A stretch of DNA of 55,076 nucleotides from Candidatus Binatia bacterium (GTDB lineage Bacteria > Desulfobacterota > Binatia > Bin18). The stretch is taken from assembly GCA_022824615.1 (NCBI GenBank), contig JAJDZM010000158.1:1-55076 (forward strand), in the 5' to 3' direction. Under the pieces are notes generated by a model, which saw nothing but the letters and a program-made list of their open reading frames with translations, made no database searches and was not told the DNA's origin. The position numbers were made by a program, and so were the translations under genes. Positions 36,263 to 46,500 of this stretch are shown one piece after another (the stretch's first letter is position 1; every line of letters starts with the position of its first letter).

Positions 36263-37219
36263 TTAATACTCCGGCTGCTCCTCAAAGTAGTGAACCGTAT
36301 TGAGAAAGCGGATGGTCCGGCTCTTTGAGCGCATCACCACGGAATGCGACTCGCCCCCCCCAGGAAAAAACCGTACCCCACGCAGATAGTTCCCGGTGGT
36401 TACCCCGGTTGCGGCAAAGACCACGCTGCCGCGGGCAAGTTCTTCGGCCGTATACTTTTTCCGAATATCCTCCACTCCGCTTTCACGCAGTTGTTCAAAT
36501 TCTGCCGCATTCCCCGGCTGGAAGCGCGCCTGAATCTCCCCGCCCAAACACCGCAGGGCCGCCGCGGCGAGAATACCCTGTGCGGCGCGTCCCGTCCCAA
36601 CCAACAGGTCAATCCCGGACTCCTCCCGCGTAGTGGCTAAGGCCGCCGACAGGTCCCCATCGCTGATCAGGGTGACATGGACGTCGATGTCACGCAGTTC
36701 GCTCAGCAGCTTGGCATGACGCGGCCGGTCAAGCATGACCACACGCAGGTTTTGCGGCTTGACCCCTTTCACCTCAGCGAGGGCGGCAAGGTTGTCACCC
36801 ATCGACTTATCCAGATCAATCACCCCCCGACCCCAGGGTCCGACCGCAATCTTCTCCATATACACATCCGCTGGGCAGCGGAGAAAACCGCCTTCTTCAG
36901 CAACGGCAATGGCGACAATCGCATTCGGCGCACCGAGCGCGCAGGTGGTTGCCCCTTCAAGCGCATCGACCGCGACCTCAATGGCAGGCCCCGCCCCCGT
37001 CCCGAGCATTTCGTCGACGTACAGCATGGGCACCGAGTCTTCATCTCCCTCGCCAAGGACGAGTTGGCCCCTGAACTCAATATCAGGGAACAGCCGGTGC
37101 ATGGCCTCCACCGCGGCAGCGTCGGCGACCGCTTCATCGCCCCGCCCCATATGGGCCGCTGCGGCTAAAGCCGCGGCTTCTGTCACCCGAACGAACTCAA
37201 GCGCGAGGTTCCGATCCAT
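36263..37219 (-). CDS. glpX: class II fructose-1,6-bisphosphatase GlpX
   Basis: A 318-residue GlpX-type phosphatase of gluconeogenesis, hydrolysing fructose 1,6-bisphosphate. It carries AAHMGRGDEAVADAAAVEAM, the lithium-sensitive phosphatase metal site in VAVDALEGATTCALG, YMEKIAVGPWGRGVIDLDKS and the C-terminal RSVVF-like segment read as GSVVFAATGVTTGNYLRG. Some homologs also cut sedoheptulose 1,7-bisphosphate. It lies 32 bases after apgM and 1 base before the enoyl-CoA hydratase gene on the same strand, part of the collinear metabolic run with another gluconeogenic/glycolytic enzyme. Confidence 0.95.
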   Translation of the reverse strand: MDRNLALEFVRVTEAAALAAAAHMGRGDEAVADAAAVEAMHRLFPDIEFRGQLVLGEGDEDSVPMLYVDEMLGTGAGPAIEVAVDALEGATTCALGAPNAIVAIAVAEEGGFLRCPADVYMEKIAVGPWGRGVIDLDKSMGDNLAALAEVKGVKPQNLRVVMLDRPRHAKLLSELRDIDVHVTLISDGDLSAALATTREESGIDLLVGTGRAAQGILAAAALRCLGGEIQARFQPGNAAEFEQLRESGVEDIRKKYTAEELARGSVVFAATGVTTGNYLRGVRFFPGGGESHSVVMRSKSRTIRFLNTVHYFEEQPEY

Positions 37220-37251
37220 GCCGAATCTCTTGTGTTGCTCCCGACTCCTAC

Positions 37252-38484
37252 CTACACCAAGGCCCGCACCTGTCCGCGAATCACGTGCTCCATCAAGCGC
37301 CAGGCCTCAGCCACAAACACCTGCGTTGCTTTGGCACACGGCTCGTTATAGCCCACCGCCGGAGCCGCGTGTGTCCGGTCATGAGACGAGAGCACGGCAA
37401 ACGGCACGGGGTCGGACGAGTGGGTCTTGATTGCAACGGGCGTGGCATGATCGGGCATCAGCAGGATGGTCCACTCAGGAAAATCGGCCAGACCATCCAG
37501 GATAGTTCCCACAACTTTCTCATCAAAATCCTCAAGCGCCTGGACCTTTTTATCGGCCGCGCCCATGTGACCGGCTTCGTCCGGTGCCTCAACGTGCAGA
37601 AAAAGAAAATCTTTGTCACGCAGGGCGGCCAGACCATATTCGGCCTTGCCGAGATAATTCGTATCAAGAAAGCCGGTCGCGCCAGGCACCAGGATCACTT
37701 CAAGTCCGGCCAGGACGCCAATACCACGTACCAGATCAACCGCAGAAATGACTGAACCACTGAGTCTAAAGCGTTCGGGGATTGTCGGCACGGCAGGACG
37801 GCGGCCCTGTCCCCACAGCCAGATCGCCGAGGCCGGCTGATGCCCCTCGGCCCGGCGCTTGGCATTAACTGGATGCTGGACGCATATCTCTTGGGCGCGT
37901 TTCATCAGCGAGCACAGTTGCTCGCCACCATCTCCCTGGGGCCAGTACTCCTGTACGGGTTGGCCGGTAATATCGTGCGGCGGTGTGGTGTCCATCTTTT
38001 CCTTGCCGCCGTGCCAGACCAGCAGGTGCCGATAGCTCACACCCGGATAAAAGGAAAACTCAGCGCTGCCCAACTCGTGCTGAAGCGTCCCAATCAACTC
38101 GGCCGCATCGGCGCTGGGGATGTGGTCGGCCGCAAAGTCCAGCATGGTTTCCGTTCCATCGGCGGCACGGCCCAGGGTCACCAGATTGCACCGAAACGCA
38201 ATATCTTCCGACCCCAGGTCCACCCCCATACTGGCCGCTTCAATGGGTGAACGTCCGGTGTGGTATTGCCGCGGGTCATAGCCGAGCAAACTCATGGTTC
38301 CGACATCGCTGCCCGAGGGATAGCCCTCGGGAATCGTCTGCGTGAGGCCAAATATGCCGTGGGAGGCAATATGGTCCATACGCGGCGTCCGCGCGTACTC
38401 AAGCGGCGTTTTCCCGCCGAGTTCATCGACCGGCCAGTCCGCCATGCCATCACCTTGGAGAACGATGTATTTCATACGCTTCAC
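37252..38484 (-). CDS. apgM: cofactor-independent phosphoglycerate mutase, archaeal type (ApgM)
   Basis: A 410-residue alkaline-phosphatase-superfamily mutase interconverting 2- and 3-phosphoglycerate. [15 protein letters not shown] opens the domain, with [26 protein letters not shown] and [22 protein letters not shown] holding metal ligands. This is the ApgM type common in archaea and some anaerobic bacteria, sometimes annotated as homoserine kinase-like. The GTG at 38484 overlaps the threonine synthase stop as GTGA; the ATG three codons later (38475) is an alternative start. Some ApgM-like genes beside thrC and hom have been proposed to act as the missing homoserine kinase, which fits this neighbourhood. 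Confidence 0.9.
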   Translation of the reverse strand: MKRMKYIVLQGDGMADWPVDELGGKTPLEYARTPRMDHIASHGIFGLTQTIPEGYPSGSDVGTMSLLGYDPRQYHTGRSPIEAASMGVDLGSEDIAFRCNLVTLGRAADGTETMLDFAADHIPSADAAELIGTLQHELGSAEFSFYPGVSYRHLLVWHGGKEKMDTTPPHDITGQPVQEYWPQGDGGEQLCSLMKRAQEICVQHPVNAKRRAEGHQPASAIWLWGQGRRPAVPTIPERFRLSGSVISAVDLVRGIGVLAGLEVILVPGATGFLDTNYLGKAEYGLAALRDKDFLFLHVEAPDEAGHMGAADKKVQALEDFDEKVVGTILDGLADFPEWTILLMPDHATPVAIKTHSSDPVPFAVLSSHDRTHAAPAVGYNEPCAKATQVFVAEAWRLMEHVIRGQVRALV

Positions 38485-39902
38485 CCATCTAGGAATCCGT
38501 GAACAGAAGATGCCTGCCTGCGCTCGAGCGCGCCGAAAATCGCGGCTCGAGCACTGTGATAATCGGCCGGCGATTCAATCGGCCTGTTGGCGGAATGCGC
38601 AGCCACCCCACGCAGCCGCCCTTCATGGTAGCGCCGCTTAAAGTCGGTAAACTTGAGCCCATGGGCAGTGGATATCACAACGACCCGTTCGTGCGACCGG
38701 ATCTGCCCACCGCGCGCCAGTTTCAAGAGAACGGCGAGCGCTACCCCGGTGTGCGGACAGTTGAACAGGCCGGTCAAATCTGCCAGGGCCGACGCTTCGG
38801 CTAACTCTTCTTCGCTGGCCTGCTCAACAATACTATCGAAGGCCTGGAGAACCCGGATGGCCTTATGCACGCTGACCGGGTTCCCGATCTGAATGGCTGA
38901 TGCCAGAGTTTTTTTGGCTTTGACCGAACGATATTTTGCAAAACCGGTGGTAAAACTCTTGTATAATGGATTGGCGCGTTCGGCCTGGGCACAGACCAGA
39001 CGGGGCAGGCGATCAATCATCCCCAGTTCCTGCATGAGCAGGAAGCCCCGCCCGATCGCCGTGACGTTGCCCAGATTTCCGCCGGGGACGATCACCACAT
39101 CGGGGACTTCCCAGTCAAATTGCTGAACAATCTCAATCGAAATAGTCTTCTGGCCCTCAAGCCGCAGGCTGTTCATCGAGTTGGCCAGATAGATATTTTC
39201 CTTCGTACACAGCTCGCGCACGACCCGCATACAGCCATCAAAATCGGTATCGAGCGACACAGTCAATGCCCCATTTGCCATGGGCTGAATGAGTTGGGCC
39301 GTAGACACCCGATTGCGGGGCAGAATCACAATCGCCGGGATGCCGGCCGCGGCACAGTAGGCCGCCAGGGCCGCCGACGTATCGCCGGTTGAGGCGCACG
39401 CAACCGCGGGAATGGACACGCCGTCGGCAATCATCTGCTTCACCATGGAGACGAGCACCGTCATGCCCAGGTCCTTGAATGACCCGGTATGGGAGTTGCC
39501 GCACTGTTTGACCCACAGGTCGTCAATACCGATGTAGCGTCCGAGTCGCTCAGCCCAGAACAGATTGGTGCCGCCCTCATAGGTGGAAACGATGTTTGCG
39601 TCGTCAATCGCCGGACACACCATTTCTTTCTTGCCCCACACCCCGCTGCCATAGGGGTAGAGTGTGCGTCGATAGCGCTCGTCAAACAAATGACGCCATT
39701 CTTGGGGCGTGCGCGTCTTGAGGGCGTTAATATCGTGCTGGACATCTAACAGCCCGCCGCAGGTCGGGCAGTAATACAGGATTTTGTTGAGCGGGTTTTC
39801 GCCCGGACAGCCGGCCGCACAGCCAAACCAGGCTCGAAACGGAGACGGGCTCGGGGCTGTCAAAGGAAGAGCAGGAGCATCTATCATCGCGCTGTGTGTC
39901 AT
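38481..39902 (-). CDS. thrC: threonine synthase
   Basis: A 473-residue PLP enzyme converting O-phosphohomoserine to threonine. An N-terminal metal-binding-like segment ([12 protein letters not shown]) precedes the fold-type II core. The Schiff-base lysine is in [14 protein letters not shown] near residue 140, with [20 protein letters not shown] and the phosphate loop VPGGNLGNV. Length and motifs match the longer ThrC class. It follows hom by 39 bases and overlaps apgM by 4 on the same strand, giving hom-thrC-apgM. A dedicated thrB is not visible in the window, so the ApgM-like neighbour or a distant gene must supply phosphohomoserine. Confidence 0.94.
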   Translation of the reverse strand: MTHSAMIDAPALPLTAPSPSPFRAWFGCAAGCPGENPLNKILYYCPTCGGLLDVQHDINALKTRTPQEWRHLFDERYRRTLYPYGSGVWGKKEMVCPAIDDANIVSTYEGGTNLFWAERLGRYIGIDDLWVKQCGNSHTGSFKDLGMTVLVSMVKQMIADGVSIPAVACASTGDTSAALAAYCAAAGIPAIVILPRNRVSTAQLIQPMANGALTVSLDTDFDGCMRVVRELCTKENIYLANSMNSLRLEGQKTISIEIVQQFDWEVPDVVIVPGGNLGNVTAIGRGFLLMQELGMIDRLPRLVCAQAERANPLYKSFTTGFAKYRSVKAKKTLASAIQIGNPVSVHKAIRVLQAFDSIVEQASEEELAEASALADLTGLFNCPHTGVALAVLLKLARGGQIRSHERVVVISTAHGLKFTDFKRRYHEGRLRGVAAHSANRPIESPADYHSARAAIFGALERRQASSVHGFLDG

Positions 39903-39941
39903 ATCTGTTTCTGACCGATTCTTGCCATCCGGTCCGTTGCG

Positions 39942-41258
39942 TTAACCGAGACTCTCCTCAATACGGACATACACGGACTTGCCCTGCACGATGGGCAATT
40001 GGTCCACTAGTGTCATCGCTGTCTTCAAATTCCGTTCAGTCGCGGCATGCGTGCGCATGACCAGGGGCACGGTATTATCACCGTCGCTCCGCCCACGCTG
40101 AATCACCGAAGCAATACTGATGTCCTGGTCGCCTAAAATCCCGCTAATCTGGGTGAGCACCCCAGGACGGTCGACGGCCATGAAACGCAGATAATACTCA
40201 CTCACCAATTCGTCCATAGGCCGGACCGCGGCCGGCTTCAGCTCCGTCCAGGCACAGCCCAGCGGTGGCTGGGGCTGTTGCTGCTTCGTCTGTGCCCGCG
40301 CGCTATCAACCACGTCGGACAAGACCGCCGCCGCGGTCGGCAAACTGCCCGCGCCCTGTCCGAATTGGAGCGAAGAGCCGAGGGCTTCTCCTTGCGTAAA
40401 GATGGCGTTATACGCACCGCCCACACCCGCCAGCAGGCTGTCCTGTGGGATCATGGTCGGATGGACCCGGGCTTCCAGCACACCGGATTCTTCCTTGGCA
40501 ATCGCCAATAGCTTGATCGCGTAACCGAACTCGCGTGCAAAGGCGATATCGATCTGGTCAAGCTGTCGAATCCCTTCGGTATACACGGCCTCGACCGGCA
40601 CCCGCACGCCAAAGGCGAGCATGATGAGCAGCGTCAGCTTCTGAGCGGCGTCAATGCCATCGACATCCATACGAGGGTCGGCTTCCGCCAAGCCCAACTC
40701 CTGGGCTCTGTGCAGGACGGGAGCAAACTCGGCACCGTCCTCACTCATCGTCGCCAGGATATAATTACAGGTTCCGTTCACAATCCCGAACAACGCCTTG
40801 TTACAGTCCGCGACAAAACCTTCGCGCAGCGTCCGAATAACCGGGATGCCGCCAGCCACGCTGGCTTCAAACCCCAGGCGCACCCCGTGCGCTTCGGCCG
40901 CAGCAAAAATCTCATCGCCGTGGAGGGCCAGCAGGGCTTTGTTCGCCGTCACAACGGCTTTGCCCCGCGCCATCGCTTCCAAAACCAGGGAGCGGGCGGG
41001 GTCGGTTCCGCCAATGAGTTCCAGAACAATATCAACCTCAGCATCGTGCACGACGCTCCACGGGTCGGCCGATAAGCGGACACCGGGCAGGGGCGGGTGC
41101 GGTTTTGTGTCTATGCTCCGGCTCGCAACGTGGACGAGTCGCAGGGGAGCGCCTATTTTTCGGGCAAACGCCTCGCGCTGCCGGTCCAGGAGTTGGACCA
41201 CACCGGAACCGACCGTGCCCAACCCGATAAGCCCGAGTTTGACCCCCTCCCTCGCCAT
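39942..41258 (-). CDS. hom: homoserine dehydrogenase
   Basis: A 438-residue enzyme reducing aspartate semialdehyde to homoserine. The NAD(P) fold opens with LGLIGLGTVGSGVVQLL. NKALLALHGDEIFAAA and GTCNYILATMSEDGAEF lead to the catalytic region DVDGIDAAQKLTLLIMLAFG. A C-terminal ACT domain (about 350-435, YYLRFMAVDRPGVLTQISGIL) indicates feedback control, usually by threonine. Its ATG overlaps the aminotransferase stop as TAATG, so translation is coupled to the upstream gene. It starts the threonine segment hom-thrC-apgM. Confidence 0.96.
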   Translation of the reverse strand: MAREGVKLGLIGLGTVGSGVVQLLDRQREAFARKIGAPLRLVHVASRSIDTKPHPPLPGVRLSADPWSVVHDAEVDIVLELIGGTDPARSLVLEAMARGKAVVTANKALLALHGDEIFAAAEAHGVRLGFEASVAGGIPVIRTLREGFVADCNKALFGIVNGTCNYILATMSEDGAEFAPVLHRAQELGLAEADPRMDVDGIDAAQKLTLLIMLAFGVRVPVEAVYTEGIRQLDQIDIAFAREFGYAIKLLAIAKEESGVLEARVHPTMIPQDSLLAGVGGAYNAIFTQGEALGSSLQFGQGAGSLPTAAAVLSDVVDSARAQTKQQQPQPPLGCAWTELKPAAVRPMDELVSEYYLRFMAVDRPGVLTQISGILGDQDISIASVIQRGRSDGDNTVPLVMRTHAATERNLKTAMTLVDQLPIVQGKSVYVRIEESLG

Positions 41259-42472
41259 TATACCGCCCGAAGCTTTTTGTCCGCCGGCTCGGCTGGAGCA
41301 CCGGCGCCGCCAAAGGCTTTACGGATACCGCGCACCGCCTGTCGGGTTCGATGCTCATTCTCGATCAAGGCGAAGCGGACGTAGTCTTCTCCATACGGTC
41401 CAAAACCGATCCCTGGAGACACCGCGACTTTGGCTTCCGTCAGGAGAAATTCCGCAAAAGCCATGGAGCCCATGGCTCGCAGGGGCTCCGGGATTTGCGC
41501 CCAGACAAACATCGTGCCCTTGGGTTTGAGGATATGCCAGCCGACCCGCTCCAAACCGTCAATCAGGACATCGCGGCGCTGACGGTAGCGCCGGCGCATG
41601 TCTTCCACGCAGTCCTGGGGACCGTTCAAGGCATGAATCGCGGCGATTTGAATGGGCTGGAAAATACCGTAGTCAAAATAGCTTTTGAGTCGGCCCAGGG
41701 CCATGATCGCCTCGGGATTGCCGCAGGCAAAGCCTACCCGCCAGCCCGGCATATCGTAGGATTTTGACAGAGTAAAGAACTCGACGCCAATCTCTTTTGC
41801 ACCAGGCACCTGGAGGAAACTCGGCGGCGTATAGCCGTCAAAAAAGAGGTCGGCATAGGCAAAATCGTGAATGACAAACAATTTATGCTCGCGGGCGAAT
41901 TCCACGACGCGCGTAAAAAATTCAAGGTCCACAACGGCGGTCGTCGGATTATGCGGAAAGCACAGCAGCAGGACCTTGGGCCGCGGCCAACACTGTTGGA
42001 CCGTTTCCTGAAGCGAGGTAAAGAAGTCTTCCCCCGGTCGGAGCGGAACGACCCGCAAATCGGCATTGGCCATCACAATCGAATACTGGTGAATGGGATA
42101 GGTCGGACTCGGGCAGATGGCCACATCACCCGGCCCGAGAATCGACAGCGCCAGATGGGACAGGCCCTCTTTCGAGCCAATGGTCACAATGGATTCGGAA
42201 TCGGGGTCAAGTTCCACCTCAAAGCGGCGCTTATACCAGTCGCAGATCGCCAGGCGCAGCTTATAGAGCCCCCGTGAGGTTGAATAGCGATGATTCTGTG
42301 GCTTGGCTGCGGCCTCAACCAGCTTGTCCACAACATGCTGCGGAGAGGGATGGTCGGGATTGCCCATCCCAAAATCAATAATATCCTCACCCGCCCAGCG
42401 TGCCTCCATTTTCATCTTATCCAGGGTGGCAAAGAGGTAGGGCGGAAGCCGTTTAATACGTGGAAATTCCAT
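41258..42472 (-). CDS. AlaC-like class I/II aminotransferase
   Basis: A 404-residue fold-type I PLP aminotransferase. [19 protein letters not shown] at the N terminus, [15 protein letters not shown] and the lysine site [15 protein letters not shown] match the AlaC/YfdZ group of alanine transaminases, with [16 protein letters not shown] as cofactor segment. Relatives in the same group act as LL-diaminopimelate or methionine-related transaminases. The gene begins the collinear run and overlaps hom by one base. Upstream (42473-42643) no clear attenuator or T-box is visible, though the sequence holds a GTCTC/GAGAC inverted repeat close to the start. Confidence 0.88.
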   Translation of the reverse strand: MEFPRIKRLPPYLFATLDKMKMEARWAGEDIIDFGMGNPDHPSPQHVVDKLVEAAAKPQNHRYSTSRGLYKLRLAICDWYKRRFEVELDPDSESIVTIGSKEGLSHLALSILGPGDVAICPSPTYPIHQYSIVMANADLRVVPLRPGEDFFTSLQETVQQCWPRPKVLLLCFPHNPTTAVVDLEFFTRVVEFAREHKLFVIHDFAYADLFFDGYTPPSFLQVPGAKEIGVEFFTLSKSYDMPGWRVGFACGNPEAIMALGRLKSYFDYGIFQPIQIAAIHALNGPQDCVEDMRRRYRQRRDVLIDGLERVGWHILKPKGTMFVWAQIPEPLRAMGSMAFAEFLLTEAKVAVSPGIGFGPYGEDYVRFALIENEHRTRQAVRGIRKAFGGAGAPAEPADKKLRAV

Positions 42473-42643
42473 ACGTCTCTTGTCTCACCTCATGGGAGAC
42501 AGGCTGTTCAGCTCATCTCCGCGAGGGCCTCAATTCCTGCTAAGGATATAGGGGATTTACCGAAACCGGTCAAACCACCGTGGGTGTAGTCACGGCCTCG
42601 ACGGCTATGGGGAGAAAGGGCAGAACTCTTTCAGCTTCGCCCT

Positions 42644-43024
42644 TTATGCCGCTGATTTCTTGACCTTTGCGATTTGTCGCGTCGCCAGGGCAAGAGTGGC
42701 TAATTCACGGACTTCTTTCCAACAATCGGAGAACCGCAGGGCTTCGACCGTCCAATTTCTGGCATTCGCTTCTCCACTCATTTGATCGAGTTGTCGGTCC
42801 AAAGATCGGAGCGCCGAAAGTTCGTCCTGCGTGAGCGCATTCTGAAACTCTGCTTCGGTGATGATGCAGCTCGTGTCATCGTAGTCGAGCGCGAGTTCGT
42901 CAATCGCTCGGCTGTCCCCGATGGCCTCAAGAATTGCGAGCTGCTCGTTCGCAGGCAGGGCGAGGTTCAGTACAGAGTCCCACAGTGTCGAAAGCTGTTC
43001 ATCCAAGGATGTTGGTATCAACAA
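42644..43024 (-). CDS. hypothetical helical protein downstream of an antitoxin-like gene
   Basis: A 126-residue, mainly helical and acidic protein with no family I recognise. Its stretch LPANEQLAILEAIGDSRAIDELALDYDD and the C-terminal FSDCWKEVRELATLALATRQ look like a small regulator or immunity-type protein. It follows the DUF6364-like gene by 5 bases on the same strand, in the position where a VapC-type PIN toxin would usually be, but the Asp/Asp/Asp pattern and LDTNVL-like start of a PIN domain are absent. So it is not assigned to a toxin family. Confidence 0.55.
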   Translation of the reverse strand: MLIPTSLDEQLSTLWDSVLNLALPANEQLAILEAIGDSRAIDELALDYDDTSCIITEAEFQNALTQDELSALRSLDRQLDQMSGEANARNWTVEALRFSDCWKEVRELATLALATRQIAKVKKSAA

Positions 43025-43029
43025 AACAC

Positions 43030-43266
43030 CTAGCGCTCATGGAGTTCGTCTCGTGAAACAGGGGGTGTCCAGCCGAGATTGAAACCGCGCTCCAGCCTTG
43101 TCAACGCACGACGCTTTGCCCGCTCGTATCCCTTATCGCGCCGAACAAGGGCCTCTAGCTGATCTGTCAGCAAACGGCTGACGGAAGTCCCTTGCTTTGC
43201 CGCCAAAACTTTGGCCTCTCTAATGAGATCGGCATCAAGCTGTAATGTCAGGTTTGTTTTCATCAC
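43030..43266 (-). CDS. DUF6364-like ribbon-helix-helix antitoxin
   Basis: A 78-residue protein with a short strand and two helices in its first ~45 residues (NLTLQLDADLIREAKVLAAKQGTSVSRLL shown in parts: TLQLDADLIREAKVLA, then GTSVSRLL), the pattern of MetJ/Arc-type ribbon-helix-helix antitoxins of the DUF6364 group. The tail is basic and disordered-looking. Antitoxins of this kind are normally paired with a PIN-domain nuclease encoded just downstream, but here the downstream gene is a different, unrecognised protein. It may be an orphan or a new pairing. Upstream is a short repeat-rich gap. Confidence 0.7.
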   Translation of the reverse strand: MMKTNLTLQLDADLIREAKVLAAKQGTSVSRLLTDQLEALVRRDKGYERAKRRALTRLERGFNLGWTPPVSRDELHER

Positions 43267-43358
43267 TCCATTTTAGCAGGCTAGAGTAACAACATCGATA
43301 AGTCCCGTAGGGCGGGTGAGCAGAAGGCGTAAGCCTACATGTTCGGGCGGGCCGTATC

Positions 43359-43384
43359 GTCGGATTACGCTACGCTAATCCGAC
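43359..43384. repeat. REP-like palindrome
   Basis: GTCGGATTA (43359-43367) and TAATCCGAC (43376-43384) form a 9-bp inverted repeat around CGCTACGC. The preceding text (GTAGGGCGGGTGAGC, then GGCGTAAGCCTAC) has the look of the GTAGGGTGGGC-type intergenic repeats widespread in environmental proteobacteria. It overlaps the stop of the short antitoxin-like frame at 43375. Confidence 0.7.
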
Positions 43385-43518
43385 CGATTTTTCTTTTTCA
43401 CTGGACGATCAAACTTCCCCCGGACGGCATCGCTCCAGTCTGCACCCTCCGGAATATCGCTCGTATCGATATCTTCGTCCGGCAGGGCCTCCAAAACAGA
43501 TTTCGGTGCAGTCAGCAA
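43375..43518 (-). CDS. short BrnA-like antitoxin frame, possibly truncated
   Basis: From a TTG at 43518 this frame gives 47 residues containing LPDEDIDTSDIPEGADWSDA followed by VRGKFDRPVKK. DEDIDxSDIPE-type sequences occur at the start of BrnA-like and related small antitoxins, and the FxRPVK ending is common in unnamed antitoxin-like proteins. No toxin partner adjoins it. Codons upstream of 43518 run into the end of the large restriction-methylase gene on the same strand. It may be a real short gene or the rest of a longer one. Confidence 0.4.
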   Translation of the reverse strand: MLTAPKSVLEALPDEDIDTSDIPEGADWSDAVRGKFDRPVKKKNRSD

Positions 43519-43586
43519 TATCGCAGCGGGAGAAGAACACTGCGTCGAGTTTGGCCCACCTGATACGTCAAGATTTAGTGCTCTCC

Positions 43587-46500
43587 TCACCCCTCCACCC
43601 CCGCGTCCGGTTCCCCCGCCGCCAAGGCATTCAGCCACGCCAAACACAAGTCGCGCGAGCGGTAGCGGTCATAGGTCTCCGTTTCCTGGCGTTCGACAAT
43701 GGGGAAGGTCGAATAGAGGTAACGCACATCGTCTCGATCAGTGACGCCGTACAAATGAAAGAACACCGCGTCGAGCTTGGCTCGCAGGCGTAACCGGCGT
43801 TCCTCGTCCCACACGAACGGCGGTTTCACTTTGCCAGCCTCATCGACATAGCCCAGGTCACGGGCAAACGGGGCCATATCGTGGGCGGTGTAGGTGAGTT
43901 CCAAAACGGCCTCGCGGATAATCTCGTCGGCGGTCTTGGGGCCGAAACGGACTGCCTGAAAGAGATGAAGCGGGACGACCGGCATTTGCTCCAACACGTA
44001 CCATGTGAAATGCGTTGCCGGCACTTTTTGCCGCGCCACGAAGTCGAACGGCGCAGCGTTCAGATTCGCGACAACCAGGCTTGCCTGTAACGCCATGTCA
44101 TCGACACTATCAAGGAACGGGAGGACGGGAAGCGTATGTCCCGCACCGGCACGTGGGATGAGGGCTGCAATCATCGTGCGCATATTGGTAGCGGCGGTAA
44201 TATCCTTGAATGCGATGACCCATTGACTCGGCCAGGACCAGCGCCCTGCATCGTCCATCACGTAGTAACGCGGCTTGGGGCTGCGATTAAAATCAGCCTT
44301 CTCTGAAGCTGGAATGGCCTCCTGCTGACCGGGACGGAAAAGGTTTCCCTGGTTCGAGGTCGTATCCGCGGCGCGATGGTCGAAGGCTTGCACCATCTTG
44401 CCCTCGTACAGCGGCCCCCATTCTCCGTTCGGACTGCCAAAACGATTACCGCCAATGGACCACGCCCCCTCCCCTTCTTCCAGTTCTTCCCGTGTACGGA
44501 ACAGGCCGGAGTCATTGGCCATGTCGAACATGCGAACGTATTTTACCGGCCACGCCTTGACTTCTTCGTCACCGGAACGATCTATCAATACCGGCAGATG
44601 TTCGTAGATCGCAGTCGTCAGCTTGGCGTCACGGCTGGTGCGGAAGATTGGCGCGGTGCCGGTGTTCGGATTGACACGGGCGAAGTCCTCGGCAGTCAGC
44701 GGGAAACGCCGTTCCGGGTCGTTGAGTTCGGAGACATCCTGCAAAAAGAACGCGCAGTGGGCCGGCTCGCTGAATGATGTTGGGCTGGCCACAATCGCGC
44801 AGAACTTGAAACGGCTGTCCACGTCCGGGAAGAACGGCGGAGCGCCGAAGCGCGTGCGGCGGTTCTCAAAGTCGTACAACGCCCGCAACCGCCCTTCCGT
44901 TGCCACGCCCTGAAAAAACGCAGCGGCGGTCTTGTCCGACGCAATACCGGACGGCACCAGCAGGCCGACCATACCTGTCGGCTTGACCAGCGTCATGGCC
45001 CGCTCGACGAACAGGGAATACAGATTCACGTCGCCACGCGACAACAAGGGATAATCGCCACACGTCCGCGCCATGCGCGTAGCGGCGGCGGCTCGTTCGC
45101 TCGCCTTGGCAAAATCGTGGCTCAGCGGATCGCTGTCCGTTTCCAAGGCGGCAATCATACGCTTGCGCTCCGCAGCACGTTGGGCCAAGGCGATTTCAGG
45201 GCGGCGGGCCGCGAACCATTCGACCTGTTGCAGCTTAATACGGTCCCAGGGTGGATTGCCGATCACCGCGTCAAAGCCGCCGTCCGGTTCTACATTTTTC
45301 AGATTCGTCCACACGCCGGGAAACGCGGCCTGCCAGTTCAGAAAGCGCTCTTCGGCCATGAGAGTGCGCGCCCGTTCCAACAGCCCGGCGAACCGTTCGC
45401 CTTCGGGTGTAGCAAGCCCTTCGACCTGACTCAGGACAGGCCCTTCAACTTTACCCTGCGCAATGTCGAGCGGGTCGCCCAAACGGCCCTCGAAAAAGGC
45501 GTGGAGCGCAGCCGTGTCGTCGCTCTCTCGGATGTCCAGCCAGTCCAGGGCGTGCAGCAGCGACAGAAACGCATCGAGCGGCGCGGTCATAGCTTCCACT
45601 TCCGCGAAGGTCTGGGCGGACTGGTGGGCCTCGGCAATCTCGGCGTCTGTCAGATGCTCAACGACCTGCATGGCGTTGGCCGCGTCCGCTGCCCGGTTCA
45701 CCGGCTCATGGATGAACAGCCCATGACCACCGGCACTCATCTTCTCGATGCCCTGACGCGCCCAGCAGCCGAACAGACTGTTGCCGCAACGTAAATGGTG
45801 GTCCAGAAAGCTCAGCGGCGCTCCCACGGTAAAGGTATGCAGCCACAGCGACACCTTGGCCAATTCGACGGCCATAGGGTTTTTGTCCACGCCGTACACG
45901 CAGCGCTTGAGCACCATGCGGCGAATGATATGGCGGTCGTCAAGCTGTTCCGCGTCGATGGTCCAGCCGCGCTCTCCGGCATTATTCAGGATAGTGGTGC
46001 GAATATCGTCAATCCGCTCGGTCAACGGCGAAACATAGTCCTCAACCGTGGCCTGAGCCTCGGCAATGGCGGCAATTACGCTGTCGGCCAGATAGTCCAC
46101 CAGACTGACCAGAAAATGCCCGGAACCCATGGCCGGGTCGCAGATTTTCAGTTCCAAGAGCCGCTCGGCAGGATCGAGCCGTTTGAGGTCGGCAAGCCTG
46201 GCGCTCGGCTCGCGACCCTTTTTCTTGATAGAAGAGGGACGAGCACGCTTTGCCTTCTTGGCAAAAGCCTCCGTACAGGACCGAACTAGCGGGCCGACCG
46301 TCTCCTTGAGAATCACCTCGACAAGATCGTCCGGGGTGTAATAACTGCCCGAGCCCTTGCGAGCGAACACATTGGGCCGCACATTGATTTCGTCACCGTT
46401 GCGGACGACTTCGTATTCGAGCAGGCGTTCATAGATTGAACCGAGTTGCTGTACGCTCAGGTCACGATAGTTGATGTAGCGCCGGCCCTGGTCGGTCGCC

